Source: Apis mellifera
Lineage: Eukaryota > Arthropoda > Insecta > Hymenoptera > Apidae
Length of the DNA stretch: 64,000 bases
Assembly (NCBI RefSeq): GCF_003254395.2
Contig: NC_037645.1
Location: 6,129,406 to 6,193,405, forward strand
Reading direction: 5' to 3'
Position 1 is the first letter of the stretch. Every line of letters begins with the position of its first letter. Both the position numbers and the translations under genes were made by a program. This document shows positions 51,698 to 62,644 of the stretch, one piece after another. The notes below the pieces were generated by a model. That model saw only the letters and a list, made by a program, of their open reading frames with translations, had not been told where the DNA came from and did not search any database.

Positions 51698-52360
51698 TGA
51701 TGCTCATTTTTTTCATTCAAAAATCGCGCGAAAAATTGAAATATAATAAAACATAATAAATTAATTGTGAGATTGAAATCCTATAGAGATCTATTTATTT
51801 GAGAAAAAAAAAAAATAATAAAAGAAATAAAAATTATTAGTAGAATTACTAATTTAACAAGATAATGAAATAAGTTATAATGCAAAGAAGGAATTCAATA
51901 AAAAGATTAATTAAATTTAAATAAAGGTAAGGAAAAAAAACGCAAAAGTAAAAGCAAAAGAGAAATTCAACGAAAAACTTAAATAAATTCATAAAAATTG
52001 AAAAAATAAAAAGGGAACATGATATAAAATTGAACTAAATTTAACAATTGATTTTAAAATAATGGAAACACAGGAATTTAACTTTAAAATAGATAAATTT
52101 AAGGAATTAAATTATATTAAATAAAAGAAAGCAATGTCGACATGAAAATCAACAAAAGAAAAAAACATAAAAGAATACTTAACACAGCTAAATTTGAAAA
52201 AAAAAAAAAAAAACTAAAGAGAAAATATATTTAATATAAGATTCAAAGAGATTAGGAAAGATTGAAGTACAAGTAAAATATTTTAAATTGTGATGAACAA
52301 AATCTGAACAGAATTAAGAATATAAAAAAAGAAAAACTTTAAATAAAAGTTAAATAAATC

Positions 52361-54245
52361 TAAGAAAAGATAGAGAATGTAAATAAAATTTGACACATTA
52401 TTTAATTTGGAAGAATAAATATTAAAACAGAAAATGCTAAAATAGAAAAAAAAAAAACATAACAATTATTTAAATCTGAAAAAAATTTAATATTGTAATT
52501 TTATTTAATATAAATAATGAATAAAACATAAAAAATGTAAATAATGTAAAAGTTAGCTACTATAAAATAAAAAGAGTTTAAAACATAAGAAATGAATTTA
52601 ATTTCAAACTTAAAGAAAATCTAGAAATCTGAAAGAACAAAAAGAAAATTTAATATGAGTGTTAATTGAATTAGAAAAAACATATAAAAAAGAATTTAAT
52701 AATTTGCTAAATTTAATTTCTTTGTTTAAACATTTTTTTTATATAATATTTCTGTTACATTCTTTTTTTATTTTTATTTTATTTCATATTTTAACTTTGA
52801 GATTAATTAAATTCTTCTATCATATTTCAGTTTTTTTTATTTTAAAATAACTAATTTCTATATAATATGTTTCATTTATTACTATCTCATTTTATGTTTT
52901 ATTTATTATTTATATATTATTAAATATTATATATTATATTATTTATAGTATTATATATTATATATATGTAATATTAAATTTAATATATATTATATAATAT
53001 GTTATGATATGTAAATGAATATGATTAAATATACAAACATAAGAAGAGAATATAACAAAAATCAATTACTATAATATGAAAAAGGATTGAAATTATTACA
53101 GAAGAATTTAATTTTAAAGTTAAAAATTTAAAAGACTAAAACTTTAATAAAGAATTTAGCATAAGTTATTTATATTAAATAAATTAGAAAAAAAAAATCT
53201 AGAAAAGGAATTTAACATAATAATTAACTAAATTTTGCTATATTTAGTTGTTTTGTTTAAATGTTTTTGTATTATCTAAATTTAACATTTCTGTTAAATA
53301 CTTTTGTTTATATTTTAGTTTTTTACATTTTAACTTTGAGATTAAGTTCTTCTATCCTTCAATCTTTTATTATTTTATTATAGTAGTAAATGTTTATCTT
53401 ACATTGTCTTCTTTGTTTATTTATTTATTATTTATATATTTTGATATTAAATTTTTTTACATATTGCAACATAACAATTATATAAATTTAATAAAACTTC
53501 AACATAAAAAAAGAATTTAATATTATACATAATTAATGAAATATAAAAAGAAAATATAGAAGTTAACTATTATAACTATTAAATCAATTATTATAAAATA
53601 AAAAAAATTGAAACATAAAAGAAACAAAAAAGAAATTAATTAATTTAAAAGAATTAAAACATATAACATAAGTATTAATTGAATTATTAAAAAAAAACAT
53701 AAAAGAGAAATTTAATATAATAATTAAGTAAAACTGTATATAAGAAAAAAATTTAATTTTGTAAATTTAATAAATTTAATTATTTTATTTAAATGATTTT
53801 GTATTATCTTGATTTAGATATTTGTTTTAAATTTTTTTTTTATGTTTTAATTTTTCCAGATTATTTTAACTTTGAGATTAAATTCTTCTTCTATGTTTTA
53901 ATTTTTTTTTACTTCTATATTTTTATATTTCTTTATTTTACTACTATAATTAATTTTTACATTATATTTTCTTTTTACGTTTTATTCATTGTTTATATAT
54001 TATAATGTTAAAATTTTTTTCTTATATGTTGCAATGAATAAAAAATATAAAAAATTTAATTCTATAATAATGAATAAATGTATAAATGTAAAAAGAGAAA
54101 ATAATATAAAAATTAATTACTATAAAATGAAAAAAAATTAAAACATTGGAGAATAATTTAATTTTAAACTTAAAAATCTAAAAGAATTAAATTAAGAAAA
54201 AAAGAATTTAGCATACGTGTTAATTGAACGACAAAAAAAAAAAGG
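52361..54245. repeat. Diverged inverted-repeat tail after copy 4
   Basis: The same kind of sub-repeats continues (forward-type phrases near 52,794, 53,327 and 53,869; reverse-type near 52,590, 53,103 and 54,150), but the sequence is clearly different from the tails of copies 1-3. The order and spacing also differ. It looks like an older tail that was not included in the recent homogenisation. No gene is seen. Confidence 0.65.
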
Positions 54246-55005
54246 AAATCTTTATTTCGAAATTATTCTGTAATAATCAAACGACAATTTGTACAAATGA
54301 AAATCAAAACATAAAATAAAGATATAAAAATATCATATTGGAATAAAGCAACAAGTGAATTTCTCAAATCTCAACTTAACGAAGCACAAAATACTGGTAA
54401 CCTCAACAATTAAATATACGATCCACGAAAAAAGCACAAAAAGACTCAAAAATTAATTGATTTCTTTATTACAATAATGAATAAACTATTGAATAATTGA
54501 AACTAATAATATTTATAAATTTATTAACAAAATATGAATAAAATTAATAATTGCGCAGTAAAATCGCGAAAGTCGGTTACAATTATACGTTACACGTCTT
54601 GTCACGATGATTTTTTATAGGAAAATGATACTGTATATCAAATTTGCCAAAACAGCTTGGCATTTCAAATCAATTCAATAATCGAAATTGTAAAGAAAGA
54701 TAAAATATTCTAAATTTTTTTATAATATTAATTATTTTATTAATTAAATACATATAATTAAAGATAAATTAGTAGTTTATTTATATATTATTAATTTATT
54801 AATTTTATAATTATTTATTCGATTTTTATATTTATATTTTATATTATTTATTTATATTATTATTATATTTTATTTTTATTTTTTTTATATTAATTTATTT
54901 CTTCTTTAATTTATTTATCGATTATCGATTTATTAATTATTTATCAATTTATTTGTTTAGTGATTAATTTATAAACTTATTTATAGATTTTTTGTCTTAT
55001 TCATA
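54246..55005. repeat. Left arm of a ~3 kb inverted repeat
   Basis: The reverse complement of this stretch matches 56,565-57,186 with gaps: shared words include GACAATTTGTAC, GAGGTTACC, CTTTTTTCGTGGAT, ATCGTGACAAGACGTGT (one indel in the other arm) and ATTTATTCGATTTTTATATTT. It also resembles the unit around 20,560-20,700, so it is a decayed relic of the promoter region in the same orientation. Its first-exon donor is lost (the - strand reads CGCAATTATTAA). Confidence 0.8.
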
Positions 55006-56380
55006 TATGTACACATCAATTTATTTATTTACTAAGTTATATATTCATTCATTTGTTTATTAATTCAAATTCATTTCATAATTTAATAATTATTTTAAAT
55101 AAATAAATTATTTATCTAGTGATTTATTTATAGATTTTTTTATTAATTTTTTTATTTTATTCATTTATATATATGCATCAATTTATTTATTTATTAAGTT
55201 ATATATTTATTCATTTGTTTATTAATTTAAACTTATTTCATAATTTAATAATTATTCTAATAAAATAAATTATTTGTCTAGTGACTTATTTATATATTTA
55301 TAAATTTTTTATTTTATTCATTTTTATATATATCAATTTATTTATTAAATTATATATTCATTTATTTATTTATTAATTTTAATCCATTTCATGATTTAAT
55401 AATTATTTTAAATAAATAAATTACTTATCTAGTGATTTATTTATAGATATTTTTATTTATTTTTTTTATCTTATTCATTTATGTATATTATATTAATTTA
55501 TTTATTCCTTAAGTTATATATTCATTCATTTATTTATTAATTTAGATCCTTTCATTTCATTTAATAATTATTTTAAATAAATAAATTATTTGTCTAGTGA
55601 TTTATTTATAGATTTATTTATACTTTTTTTTATTTCATTCATTTATATATATATCAATTTTTTATTTATTAAATTATATATTTCTTCATCTGTTTATTAA
55701 TTTAGATCCATTTCATGATTTGATAATTATTTTAAATAAATAAATTATTTGTCTAGTGATTTTTTTATAGATTTATTTATATATTTTTTATTTTATTCTT
55801 TTTTATGTATATCAATTTATTTATTAAATTATATATTCATTCATTTATTTATTAATTTAGATCCATTTCATGATTTAATAATTATTTTAAATAAATTAAT
55901 TATTTATCTAGTGATTTATTTATAGATTTTTTTATTTATTTTTTTATTTTATTCATTTATATATATATATCAATTCATTTATTTATTAAGTTATATATTT
56001 ATTCATTTGTTTATTAATTTAAACTTATTTCATTATTTAATAATTACTGTAATAAAATAAATTATTTGTCTAGTGATTTATTTATAGATTTATTCATAGA
56101 TTTTTTGTTTTATACATTTTTATATATATCAATTTATTTATTTATTAAATTATATATTTATTTATCTGTTTATTAAGTTAGATCCATTTCATGATTTAAT
56201 AATTATTTTAAATAAATAAATTACTTGTCTAGTGATATTTATAGTTTTTTTATTTTTTGTATTTATGATATATCAATTTATTTATTTATTAAATATATTC
56301 ATTCATTTGTTTATTAATTTAAATCCATTTTATGATTTAATAATTATTTAAAAAAAGTAATTATATTATCAAAATAATAA
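54950..56380. repeat. ~159 bp minisatellite in the loop of the inverted repeat
   Basis: The phrase TCTAGTGATTTATT or a variant recurs at about 55,114, 55,276, 55,427, 55,592, 55,752, 55,905, 56,069 and 56,228, mean spacing 159 bp, with a weaker start near 54,953. Almost only A and T; each copy carries TTATTTATTAA-type words and a CCATTTCATGATTTAATAA phrase. No coding potential. Confidence 0.9.
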
Positions 56381-56503
56381 ATAACGAAATAAATGAATGA
56401 ATGAACATGTATTATTAAGTTATATATTAAATAAATAAATAAATTAATTATATAATTGATATATATAAATATATTAATGTATATAATTGATGTATATAAA
56501 TAA

Positions 56504-56507
<4 letters not shown>

Positions 56508-56563
<56 letters not shown>
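56508..56563. repeat. (TA)n microsatellite
   Basis: Uninterrupted TA run of 56 bases at the point where orientation of the minisatellite reverses (its TCTAGTGATT word appears as AATCACTAGA at about 56,605). TA runs extrude easily as cruciforms. Confidence 0.95.
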
Positions 56564-56564
<1 letters not shown>

Positions 56565-56566
<2 letters not shown>

Positions 56567-57186
56567 CAAAACAGAGAAATTTATAGAAAACATTTACAAA
56601 TAAATCACTAGACAAATGAATAAATTAACAAATAATTGATAAATCGGTAATTGATAAATAAATTAGTAAAATAACCAATTAATAAAAGAATATAGAAATA
56701 TAAAAATCGAATAAATAATTATAAAAATAACAAATTAATAATGTATAAATAATTTAATAACTTGTCTTTAATATATATCTAATACATGTACGACCTTAGC
56801 CAATCAGAAAGTTGTTATAATAATTTTGGCGCGCGGTCTCAGTTTCCTGTGGAAAGTCATCGTAATAAGACGTGTGATTGTAACCGGCTTCGGCGATTTT
56901 ACTACGCAATAAGTAATTTTATTCATATTCTGTTAATAAATTTATCAATTATTATTAGTTTTAATTGTTTAATAGTTCATTCATTATTATAATAATGAAA
57001 TCAATTAGTGTTTTGACTTTTTTTGTGCTTTTTTCGTGGATTGTATATTTAATTGTTGAGGTTACCGGTTTTGTCCTTTGTTGAGTTGAGATTGAATTCA
57101 CGTGTTGCTTTATTCTAATATGATATTATCTTTATTTTATGATTTTGATTTTCATTTGTCGTACAAATTGTCGTTTTATTATTAGT
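56565..57186. repeat. Right arm of the ~3 kb inverted repeat
   Basis: Reverse-complement partner of 54,246-55,005. Unlike the left arm it keeps a recognisable promoter block (56,800-56,843). It continues rightward into weaker echoes of the unit in inverted orientation. Confidence 0.8.
56800..56895 (+). promoter_or_regulatory. Relic of the unit promoter, inverted
   Basis: CCAATCAGAA at 56,800 and TCAGT at 56,839-56,843 (A at 56,841, spacing 41) match the - strand promoter of the array units, but here point rightward, toward the K2P gene about 3.2 kb away. The first-exon end reads ACTACGCA then ATAAGTAA: the first donor base is A instead of G, so this exon would not splice as in the array. Confidence 0.5.
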
Positions 57187-58350
57187 TTAATTTTTTTAAT
57201 AGGTAATAGATTTACTTATCATTGATTCATATTGCATTTCTAAATGCATTATGTATAATATTTATATACATTTTTCTCTTCTTTTTGTCTTTGTTATACT
57301 CGAAACTTCGACATTTTTTTCATAATATAACCTTTCCAAAAAATTCACGTTTGTCTCATGCTCGATATATTTCGACATATTTCAACATATGTAGATATAT
57401 TTTAATTTGTCGTTGAACAAATATTCTCTTTAATTTGTGATTCGATAATCAAAATTGTAATGCGGCATTATTATATCGATATTTGTGGTACTCGGAAATT
57501 CCATTTTTTCTTGACGTATGTAATTTTTTTGTTAATGTATATATATTTTCTTCCATAGTTGTATTATTTAACATTTGTGCATTATTATTCAGTCAATATA
57601 TTTATTTCTATAATTAATAATTTTTTGAAAGCTAAATTATTTATTTTTTTTTTATTTATATATTTAACAGGTACATTTCTAGCTATATCCAATTTATATT
57701 ATGATATATATTTTTTAAGATGAAATTTATGTTTGATTATTGTTTTATTTTAATCGATTGATTCTAATCGATTTATTTTATATATTTTATGTGTTCATTT
57801 GAAAATTTTCATTTTCTCTTATAGAAACATTACTGATTACTGATTCAAGTTTAAAGATAAGAAAAGTTCCAATATGGACGCCATCATACCTTTTCAATGA
57901 GAAATTTTGCTTGTACACTGTATGTATTCATTTTGTTTTTTATTTAATCATTTTTATGTGATACTTAATACACAATAAACTTTTATAATGAATATTCATC
58001 AATATTAATATTTCTTAAATAATAATCTTAAAAATATATGTATTTCATTTTTTCCATTTTTATTCTATTTTTTTATATATAAAATTTTTTATTAATATAT
58101 TTTAGTAGATTTTATTCGACATGCTGTAATGCTGTAATGCACATGAAAATTCAATATAGTAGTTACAATTTTTTGCAAATATGTGGGAAACTAAAAATAT
58201 TTGACATTTTAGAAAATGATAAAAGTTCAAAATATGAATGGACTGAAATGACAATAGAATAGCATTTGCGCCGAAATTATGAAATCTGTTGTCATATGCA
58301 TCAATTTGTAGAATGCATAGACAAGAAGAGGAAATGGCAAACAAATAAGG
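57187..58350. other. AT-rich DNA with weak inverted echoes of the unit
   Basis: No gene is seen. TTCCAATATGGACGCCA at 57,867-57,883 is an exact 17-base match, inverted, to 19,675-19,691 of copy 1. The region near 57,295-57,350 resembles the - strand of about 20,200-20,240 (CTCGA..., TTTCCAA, TTTGT in order). The open frame on the - strand at 58,102-58,344 has no domain. Confidence 0.5.
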
Positions 58351-58525
58351 TAAGAATTGATTGTAACTCCCATCTCTTAAATGCCAAAAGATTTTATAAT
58401 AAGACAGGATAAAGTAGGATAAGAATTATAAATCAGCTCCATCTCTTGGATTTTTGAAAAAATATATTTGGTATTCAGATGACGCTAATAATCAATTCTT
58501 ATCTTATTTCTATCCTTCTCATAGA
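58351..58525. repeat. Foldback element outside the array
   Basis: Carries two left-arm-like phrases (TAAGAATTGATT...CCATCTCTT and AGGATAAGAATT...CCATCTCTTGG) and one right-arm phrase (AATTCTTATCTTATT...ATCCTTCT). It is diverged from the junction elements at 23,586, 33,745 and 44,097. Confidence 0.5.
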
Positions 58526-58799
58526 ATTTACTATTTTTGTCTATAGTTTTTGATGAAATAATATAAAATCATATATTTAAATTTTTTCTAATTCAATAAG
58601 AACAATTTCTAAACAAAAATGAACATAATTAAGGAATTTACAATTAAGATCATTTCTCTTAATTATATAATTTATAGAAATATATATTAATTAATTAAAG
58701 TTATAAATAATCAATCTACATTAAATAAGCAAGAAAATATAAATGCTTAATATTTTAATAAATTAAATTTTGTTAATTTCTATTTTGAATTTTTTTCAT

Positions 58800-59010
58800 C
58801 ATTTTGGCCTTATAACAGAATGAGTGAACGAACCATTCATAACACTTCGCCCCAAAACGACATTTCGACGATAGCATAGGTAGGATAAATTTGGAACAAC
58901 CATCCCGGATAAAACACGTCTGTGTTTTATGTTAGTTCCGTAGTTAGTTTCGCTTCTCCAACGTTGCGATAGAGAACTTGATATATCGCGGCATTTAACA
59001 CGTGCAATTA
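58800..59010 (+). promoter_or_regulatory. GC-richer island upstream of the K2P gene, candidate promoter
   Basis: About 200 bases with many CpG words stand out from AT-rich surroundings 1.1-1.3 kb upstream of the K2P start codon. It contains a perfect 9 bp stem ATAAAACAC/GTGTTTTAT around GTCT (about 58,912-58,933). A splice acceptor at 59,945 would fit an upstream untranslated exon starting here. It may instead be another decayed piece of the repeat unit. Confidence 0.3.
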
Positions 59011-59478
59011 ATTAAAAAAGAAAAAAAAATAGTTGAAATGTCAATGAAAATACCAACGAAGTGTTATTACTATTACGTTAAACAGGTATTAAAAATAAGG
59101 AATTGGAAATCATAAAAAAATGAGAAATATATAATCAATTTACTTTCTTAAAAATTAAAAATATTAAGATATTAAGATTATTTATATTATTTTGTTTCTT
59201 CTTTTGTATTTCTATGATAAACTGAAATGAAATTTTCTAAAATCAATATTTTCAATATAAAATTAAAATAAATAATATAATAGCATTTTCTGAAATTAAT
59301 ATTTTGAGGTAAAATAAAACATAATTTTGCATTTTCTTATATTTTACTTGCTTTAATTTTGTTTCTAAAATTGATTAATTTTTAATGTTTAAAGCAGACA
59401 TAAATATATTTTTAGTTATTAGATTTTAATTTTTATTTTATGTTCAAATTAATAATTAATGTTTTATAGATTTATGTA

Positions 59479-59530
<52 letters not shown>

Positions 59531-59945
59531 CAAATAAAATATAACAAATAAATTGATATTGAAATATTAATCAGCTATTTATTTGCTATTAATATAATAA
59601 AACTGGAGAAAGCAAATATATTTTTAATATAAAAAAAAATAAATTTTTATATTTTATTTTAAACAGATATTAATAATTAATTAATTATATTTTCAAAGAG
59701 AGATCATTGTAAAACCATTAAAAATGTTTTAAAATTTATGTAAGATAATAAGATTTTCTATTTAAAATTGAAGATAGCGAAATAGCATTAATACAATATT
59801 AATATTTATTTCATCATTACTATAATTTTTGTAATTAATTTACAAATATAAACATATTAAATACTGTATTGCAGAATATTGCAGAATCATAATGGCATCG
59901 TTTATTTTCATTATCATAAAACAGATCGTAATTTTTTTCTTTCAG
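59011..59945. other. AT-rich DNA, possibly the first K2P intron
   Basis: No gene is seen. It contains a (TA)n run at 59,483-59,529 and ends in TTTTTTTCTTTCAG, a strong splice acceptor, so it may be a 5' intron of the K2P gene. Confidence 0.4.
59483..59529. repeat. (AT)n microsatellite
   Basis: Uninterrupted AT run of 47 bases. Confidence 0.95.
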
Positions 59946-60093
59946 CTAAAATGTAAAACCATAATTAATAAAACGAGTGAAGATTGTGATTGATTGGAAT
60001 TCAATCGTGAGAGAAAAAAATTCGAAAGAGGACAATGAGGAGTCGCGGTGGTGAGGGTGTTTGAGAGAAAAAATTTTCGAAGCGGAAAGCACG
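59946..60093 (+). promoter_or_regulatory. K2P 5' leader with two upstream ORFs
   Basis: This would be the untranslated part of the first coding exon. It begins after the acceptor TTTCTTTCAG. Two upstream starts precede the main ATG: a minimal ATG-TAA at 59,951-59,956 and a nine-codon frame at 60,035-60,064. An in-frame stop (TGA at 60,052) lies upstream of the main ATG. Short upstream frames often lower translation of the main frame; that they do so here is inference. Confidence 0.45.
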
Positions 60094-60300
60094 ATGCCAC
60101 GCTCGCGACCGGAAACGTTTGAGTTGATGGTCGAAGCCGAGAAGCCTTCCAAGTGTATCAGATTTCTACGTTTTCTACGTTTCCTATGGAAGTTCTTCAG
60201 ATGCGTTTTTTCCCACGTATCGTTGATCTCATTGGTTGTACTGTATTGCTTGATCGGCGCGTACGCTTTCGAAGCCCTTGAAGCCGCTCATGAAAAAGAG
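60094..60300 (+). CDS. K2P (two-pore-domain) potassium channel, exon 1 of coding region
   Basis: K2P channels are plasma-membrane leak channels that pass K+ and set resting potential; two subunits, each with four membrane helices and two pore loops, form one pore. This exon codes residues 1-69. The basic stretch at 18-37 (SKCIRFLRFLRFLWKFFRC) is followed by the first membrane helix at about 40-59 (HVSLISLVVLYCLIGAYAF), ending in the GAYAFEALE phrase typical of K2P helix 1 before the extracellular cap. The start at 60,094 is the first in-frame ATG after a stop. The donor is GAG before GTAGAT, phase 0. The closest type by feel is the insect TWiK/sandman group, but a subfamily name is not secured. 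Confidence 0.85.
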
Positions 60301-60857
60301 GTAGATATTGTAAATTTTTTTCGTTTCATTGTTATTATTTATTTATAGTTATTAATTTTTTTTCTTTAAATACAGATTTATAATATTAATTTTTGGATTT
60401 TGATGTTTATTTCTTATTAGAATTTTTGGGAAGAAGTAGCGTTAAGATGATATTTGATATTTTTTAAATTCAAAAATTCTAGATATATCATGATTAAAAA
60501 TATTATTGATTAAAAAGTTTTTTTAGTATTTCCATTTTTTTTGTTTCTATTTTTTTATTTATATAATTTTTTTTTGATCTATTCTTTTTCTATTCCCTAA
60601 ATCTTTTAATTTTAATAAAAATTATAAATATAATATTAATAAAAATCAACACATAAAATTGTTCAAATATCTTACTTATTCAATTACCAAAACTTTCTAT
60701 TTTTATTATCGATTAGAAGTAAGAAATGAAAAAATAAAAATAAATGCATAATTTGCTTTATCTTAAATAATGATACATCATCTTTTCTTTTTCCATTCAT
60801 TCTTCGCAATCCGCTTTATCATCCTTTTTTATCGTTTTTTTCATCTCACTTATCCAG

Positions 60858-60977
60858 ATCAAGAAAAGCATTAAAGATGTCAGAGGGAACGTTGCAGAAC
60901 AACTATGGAAGATTACGAAAGAAGTAGAGGTTCTGATTCGTGAAAATTGGACGGATAGAGCACTACGCGAATTAAAG
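60858..60977 (+). CDS. K2P potassium channel, exon 2 (cap domain)
   Basis: Forty codons in phase with exon 1 after an intron of 557 bp (acceptor CTTATCCAG, donor AAG before GTACCG). They code the start of the extracellular cap: a charged, helix-prone stretch from IKKSIKDVRGN to WTDRALRELK. N99-W-T101 is a candidate N-glycosylation site, as expected for an extracellular cap. There is no cysteine in the cap, so the inter-subunit disulphide known in some vertebrate K2Ps is absent here. Confidence 0.8.
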
Positions 60978-61060
60978 GTACCGAACCATCAAATTCACAT
61001 CCGATGATCAGAAGTCGAACTCGAATTTCCTCCAATTCCACGATCATTTTCTTTTTTCAG

Positions 61061-61187
61061 AGCTTCGAAAATAACCTCGTGTGGATGATGGAGAAAGAAG
61101 GTTGGGATGGAAGTGAAGGTGAAGATGACATTCAATGGACGTTTGCTGGTGCTTTATTTTATTCCATAGTGGTCATCACCACCATTG
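61061..61187 (+). CDS. K2P potassium channel, exon 3 (pore helix 1, partial filter)
   Basis: After an 83 bp intron ending TTTTTTCAG, 42 codons plus one base code the end of the cap (SFENNLVWMMEKEGWDG), an acidic linker (SEGEDDIQ) and pore helix 1 with the start of the first selectivity filter: WTFAGALFYSIVVITTI, then a split G codon at the donor G before GTAAGT. The expected continuation (G-Y-G) would start the next exon. I do not find it in the remaining 2.8 kb, so the gene continues beyond 64,000. The visible part is 151 codons plus one base of a protein that would usually be 350 residues or more. Confidence 0.85.
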
Positions 61188-62274
61188 GTAAGTTTTGAAA
61201 ATTAATAAAATAATTAATCTTGGACACCCAGTTTGAAATTATAAATAATTTTGATAAAAAAAAAACAAATATTGGAAAATATATAAGAAATTTACTTTAA
61301 TGATAATGATATATCAATCGTATATTAATAAATATATATTCTTAAGATCTTTATTATAAAGTTTATTAAAGTTTATTATTTATAATTACAATTGATAATT
61401 ATTATTTAGTATTTATAATTACAATTGATAATTATAATTTAAATTGATGAAAACAAAATTTTTTTTATGGTTTAAAAATATATATATATATTCTTTGGTA
61501 TTTTATTAAAAATATTGGATGTTTGAATCGTGGTTTTCTTAGAAATTGAATAATTTTTAGATAGAACCATGATAAACGATTCAACACTAAGTTTTGTAGC
61601 TAAAATAAGAAAAATTTCGTTGGCATTTTAAATTTTAAAATTACAATAAGTCCATAATATAATATTACTATTATTTTGATTTAAAATCTGATAATGAATA
61701 ATTAATATAATTATTAATATAATTATCATTATTATATTAATATACTTATCAAATCAATTGATGTATGTATTTGGAAAAATAGTATATATACCAATAAAAG
61801 AAGAAAATAAAATTTATTCAGTCATTTCAATTCATATTGGAAAGAAAGAATCGTATCTAGGAACCTGTTATTATATTAAAGATTTTTATTCGTTTAATCT
61901 CTTATTTTATTTTATTCCATTTTACTTTATTTTATTTTCTTATTTTTTTATTTTTCTATTCTGTTTCATTATCTTATATTTCTTATTCTATTTACTTATA
62001 TATTTTTGCATAATATATTTTTATTACCTTCTTTGATTTTTAGCTATAGAATGCATTGTCAATGTTTATATAAAAATATTCTTAAAACTTATTAATTTGA
62101 ATATTATAAATATATATTAATATAATGTACATATTATATATTTATAATATATAATATATTATATAATATAATCCTGAACAGAGATTTTTTTATTTAAATG
62201 TTTTTCTTCTACATTGACAACATTTTACTCACCGAATTTTTTCCCATCAAATCATAAAATTTTTAATCTAATCC
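61188..62274. other. K2P intron sequence, AT-rich
   Basis: No exon or RNA gene is seen. The open frame at 61,758-62,036 on the + strand ends in a Phe/Tyr/Leu/Ile-only run produced by T-rich simple sequence and is not credible as a gene. Confidence 0.6.
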
Positions 62275-62280
62275 TTTATT
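62275..62280 (-). terminator. Polyadenylation signal AATAAA
   Basis: TTTATT on the + strand gives AATAAA on the - strand, 107 bases after the stop codon of the - strand gene. Position and word are normal for 3'-end formation. Confidence 0.5.
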
Positions 62281-62386
62281 CAGATCGATCGCAATAAGAA
62301 TTTATAAGATGACATATACATGAAAACCTATTAGAAGATTGATCAGAAGAAAAAGAGAAAATAGTATTCATGTATGTAAATGGAGC

Positions 62387-62644
62387 TTAAACTTTTTCAT
62401 CCTCACTGTCGTTCTGGGTCTGATTTTTCTTTAAGGACCGACTATAAAACTGGAAATCGTTGTAGTCGTAATTCTGCTCATAAGGATTGCCTTGGGGTCG
62501 TGGATAGAGATTCAGATTCCCTCCAGGGAAATGGTAATTTCCAGGATATCTGTTAGCACTGGTGAAACTCCCTGGCGGTCTTCGATTACCATAATAGTTT
62601 GGCGATTGTACAAAGGTTGCTGGACCGTATTTGTTAGGAGCGCT
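62387..62644 (-). CDS. Cys-rich/Tyr-Gly-Pro-rich protein, last exon
   Basis: Eighty-five codons and TAA, phase 0, after an acceptor AAAATTTTCAG. The product starts SAPNKYGPATFVQSPNYYGN, is rich in Asn, Tyr, Gly and Pro in its first two thirds (several PGN, PGG and NYY words), and ends in a charged tail, SLKKNQTQNDSEDEKV. The composition suggests an extracellular, disordered tail such as is seen in matrix or cuticle-associated insect proteins. No catalytic domain is visible. The exon runs opposite to the K2P gene. Confidence 0.75.
   Translation of the reverse strand, partial: SAPNKYGPATFVQSPNYYGNRRPPGSFTSANRYPGNYHFPGGNLNLYPRPQGNPYEQNYDYNDFQFYSRSLKKNQTQNDSEDEKV

Larger units (their letters stand above)
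44558..52360. repeat. 10.35 kb tandem repeat unit, copy 4 (near-identical part)
   Basis: Near-identical to copy 3 from its start through the promoter block and into the tail. At about 52,350-52,370 the match stops being exact: AAATAAATCCAAGAAAAC in copy 3 is AAATAAATCTAAGAAAAG here, and from then on the homology is only partial. The near-identical part is 7.8 kb. Confidence 0.93.

Noticed and set aside
13708..52360. CRISPR array, prophage or bacterial operon
   Set aside because: The repeats are 10 kb units with GT-AG-like sites, and the flank holds spliced animal genes. Nothing prokaryotic is present.
13708..52360. Array as a tandem of autonomous transposons or retroviruses
   Set aside because: I see no transposase, reverse transcriptase, integrase or other mobile-element protein, no long terminal repeats, and no target duplications. 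Only the ~170 bp foldback element could be of mobile origin.
61758..62036. 92-codon + strand frame in the K2P intron
   Set aside because: The second half is a Phe/Leu/Tyr/Ile simple run; the first half has no domain and no splice sites joining it to the K2P exons in phase.
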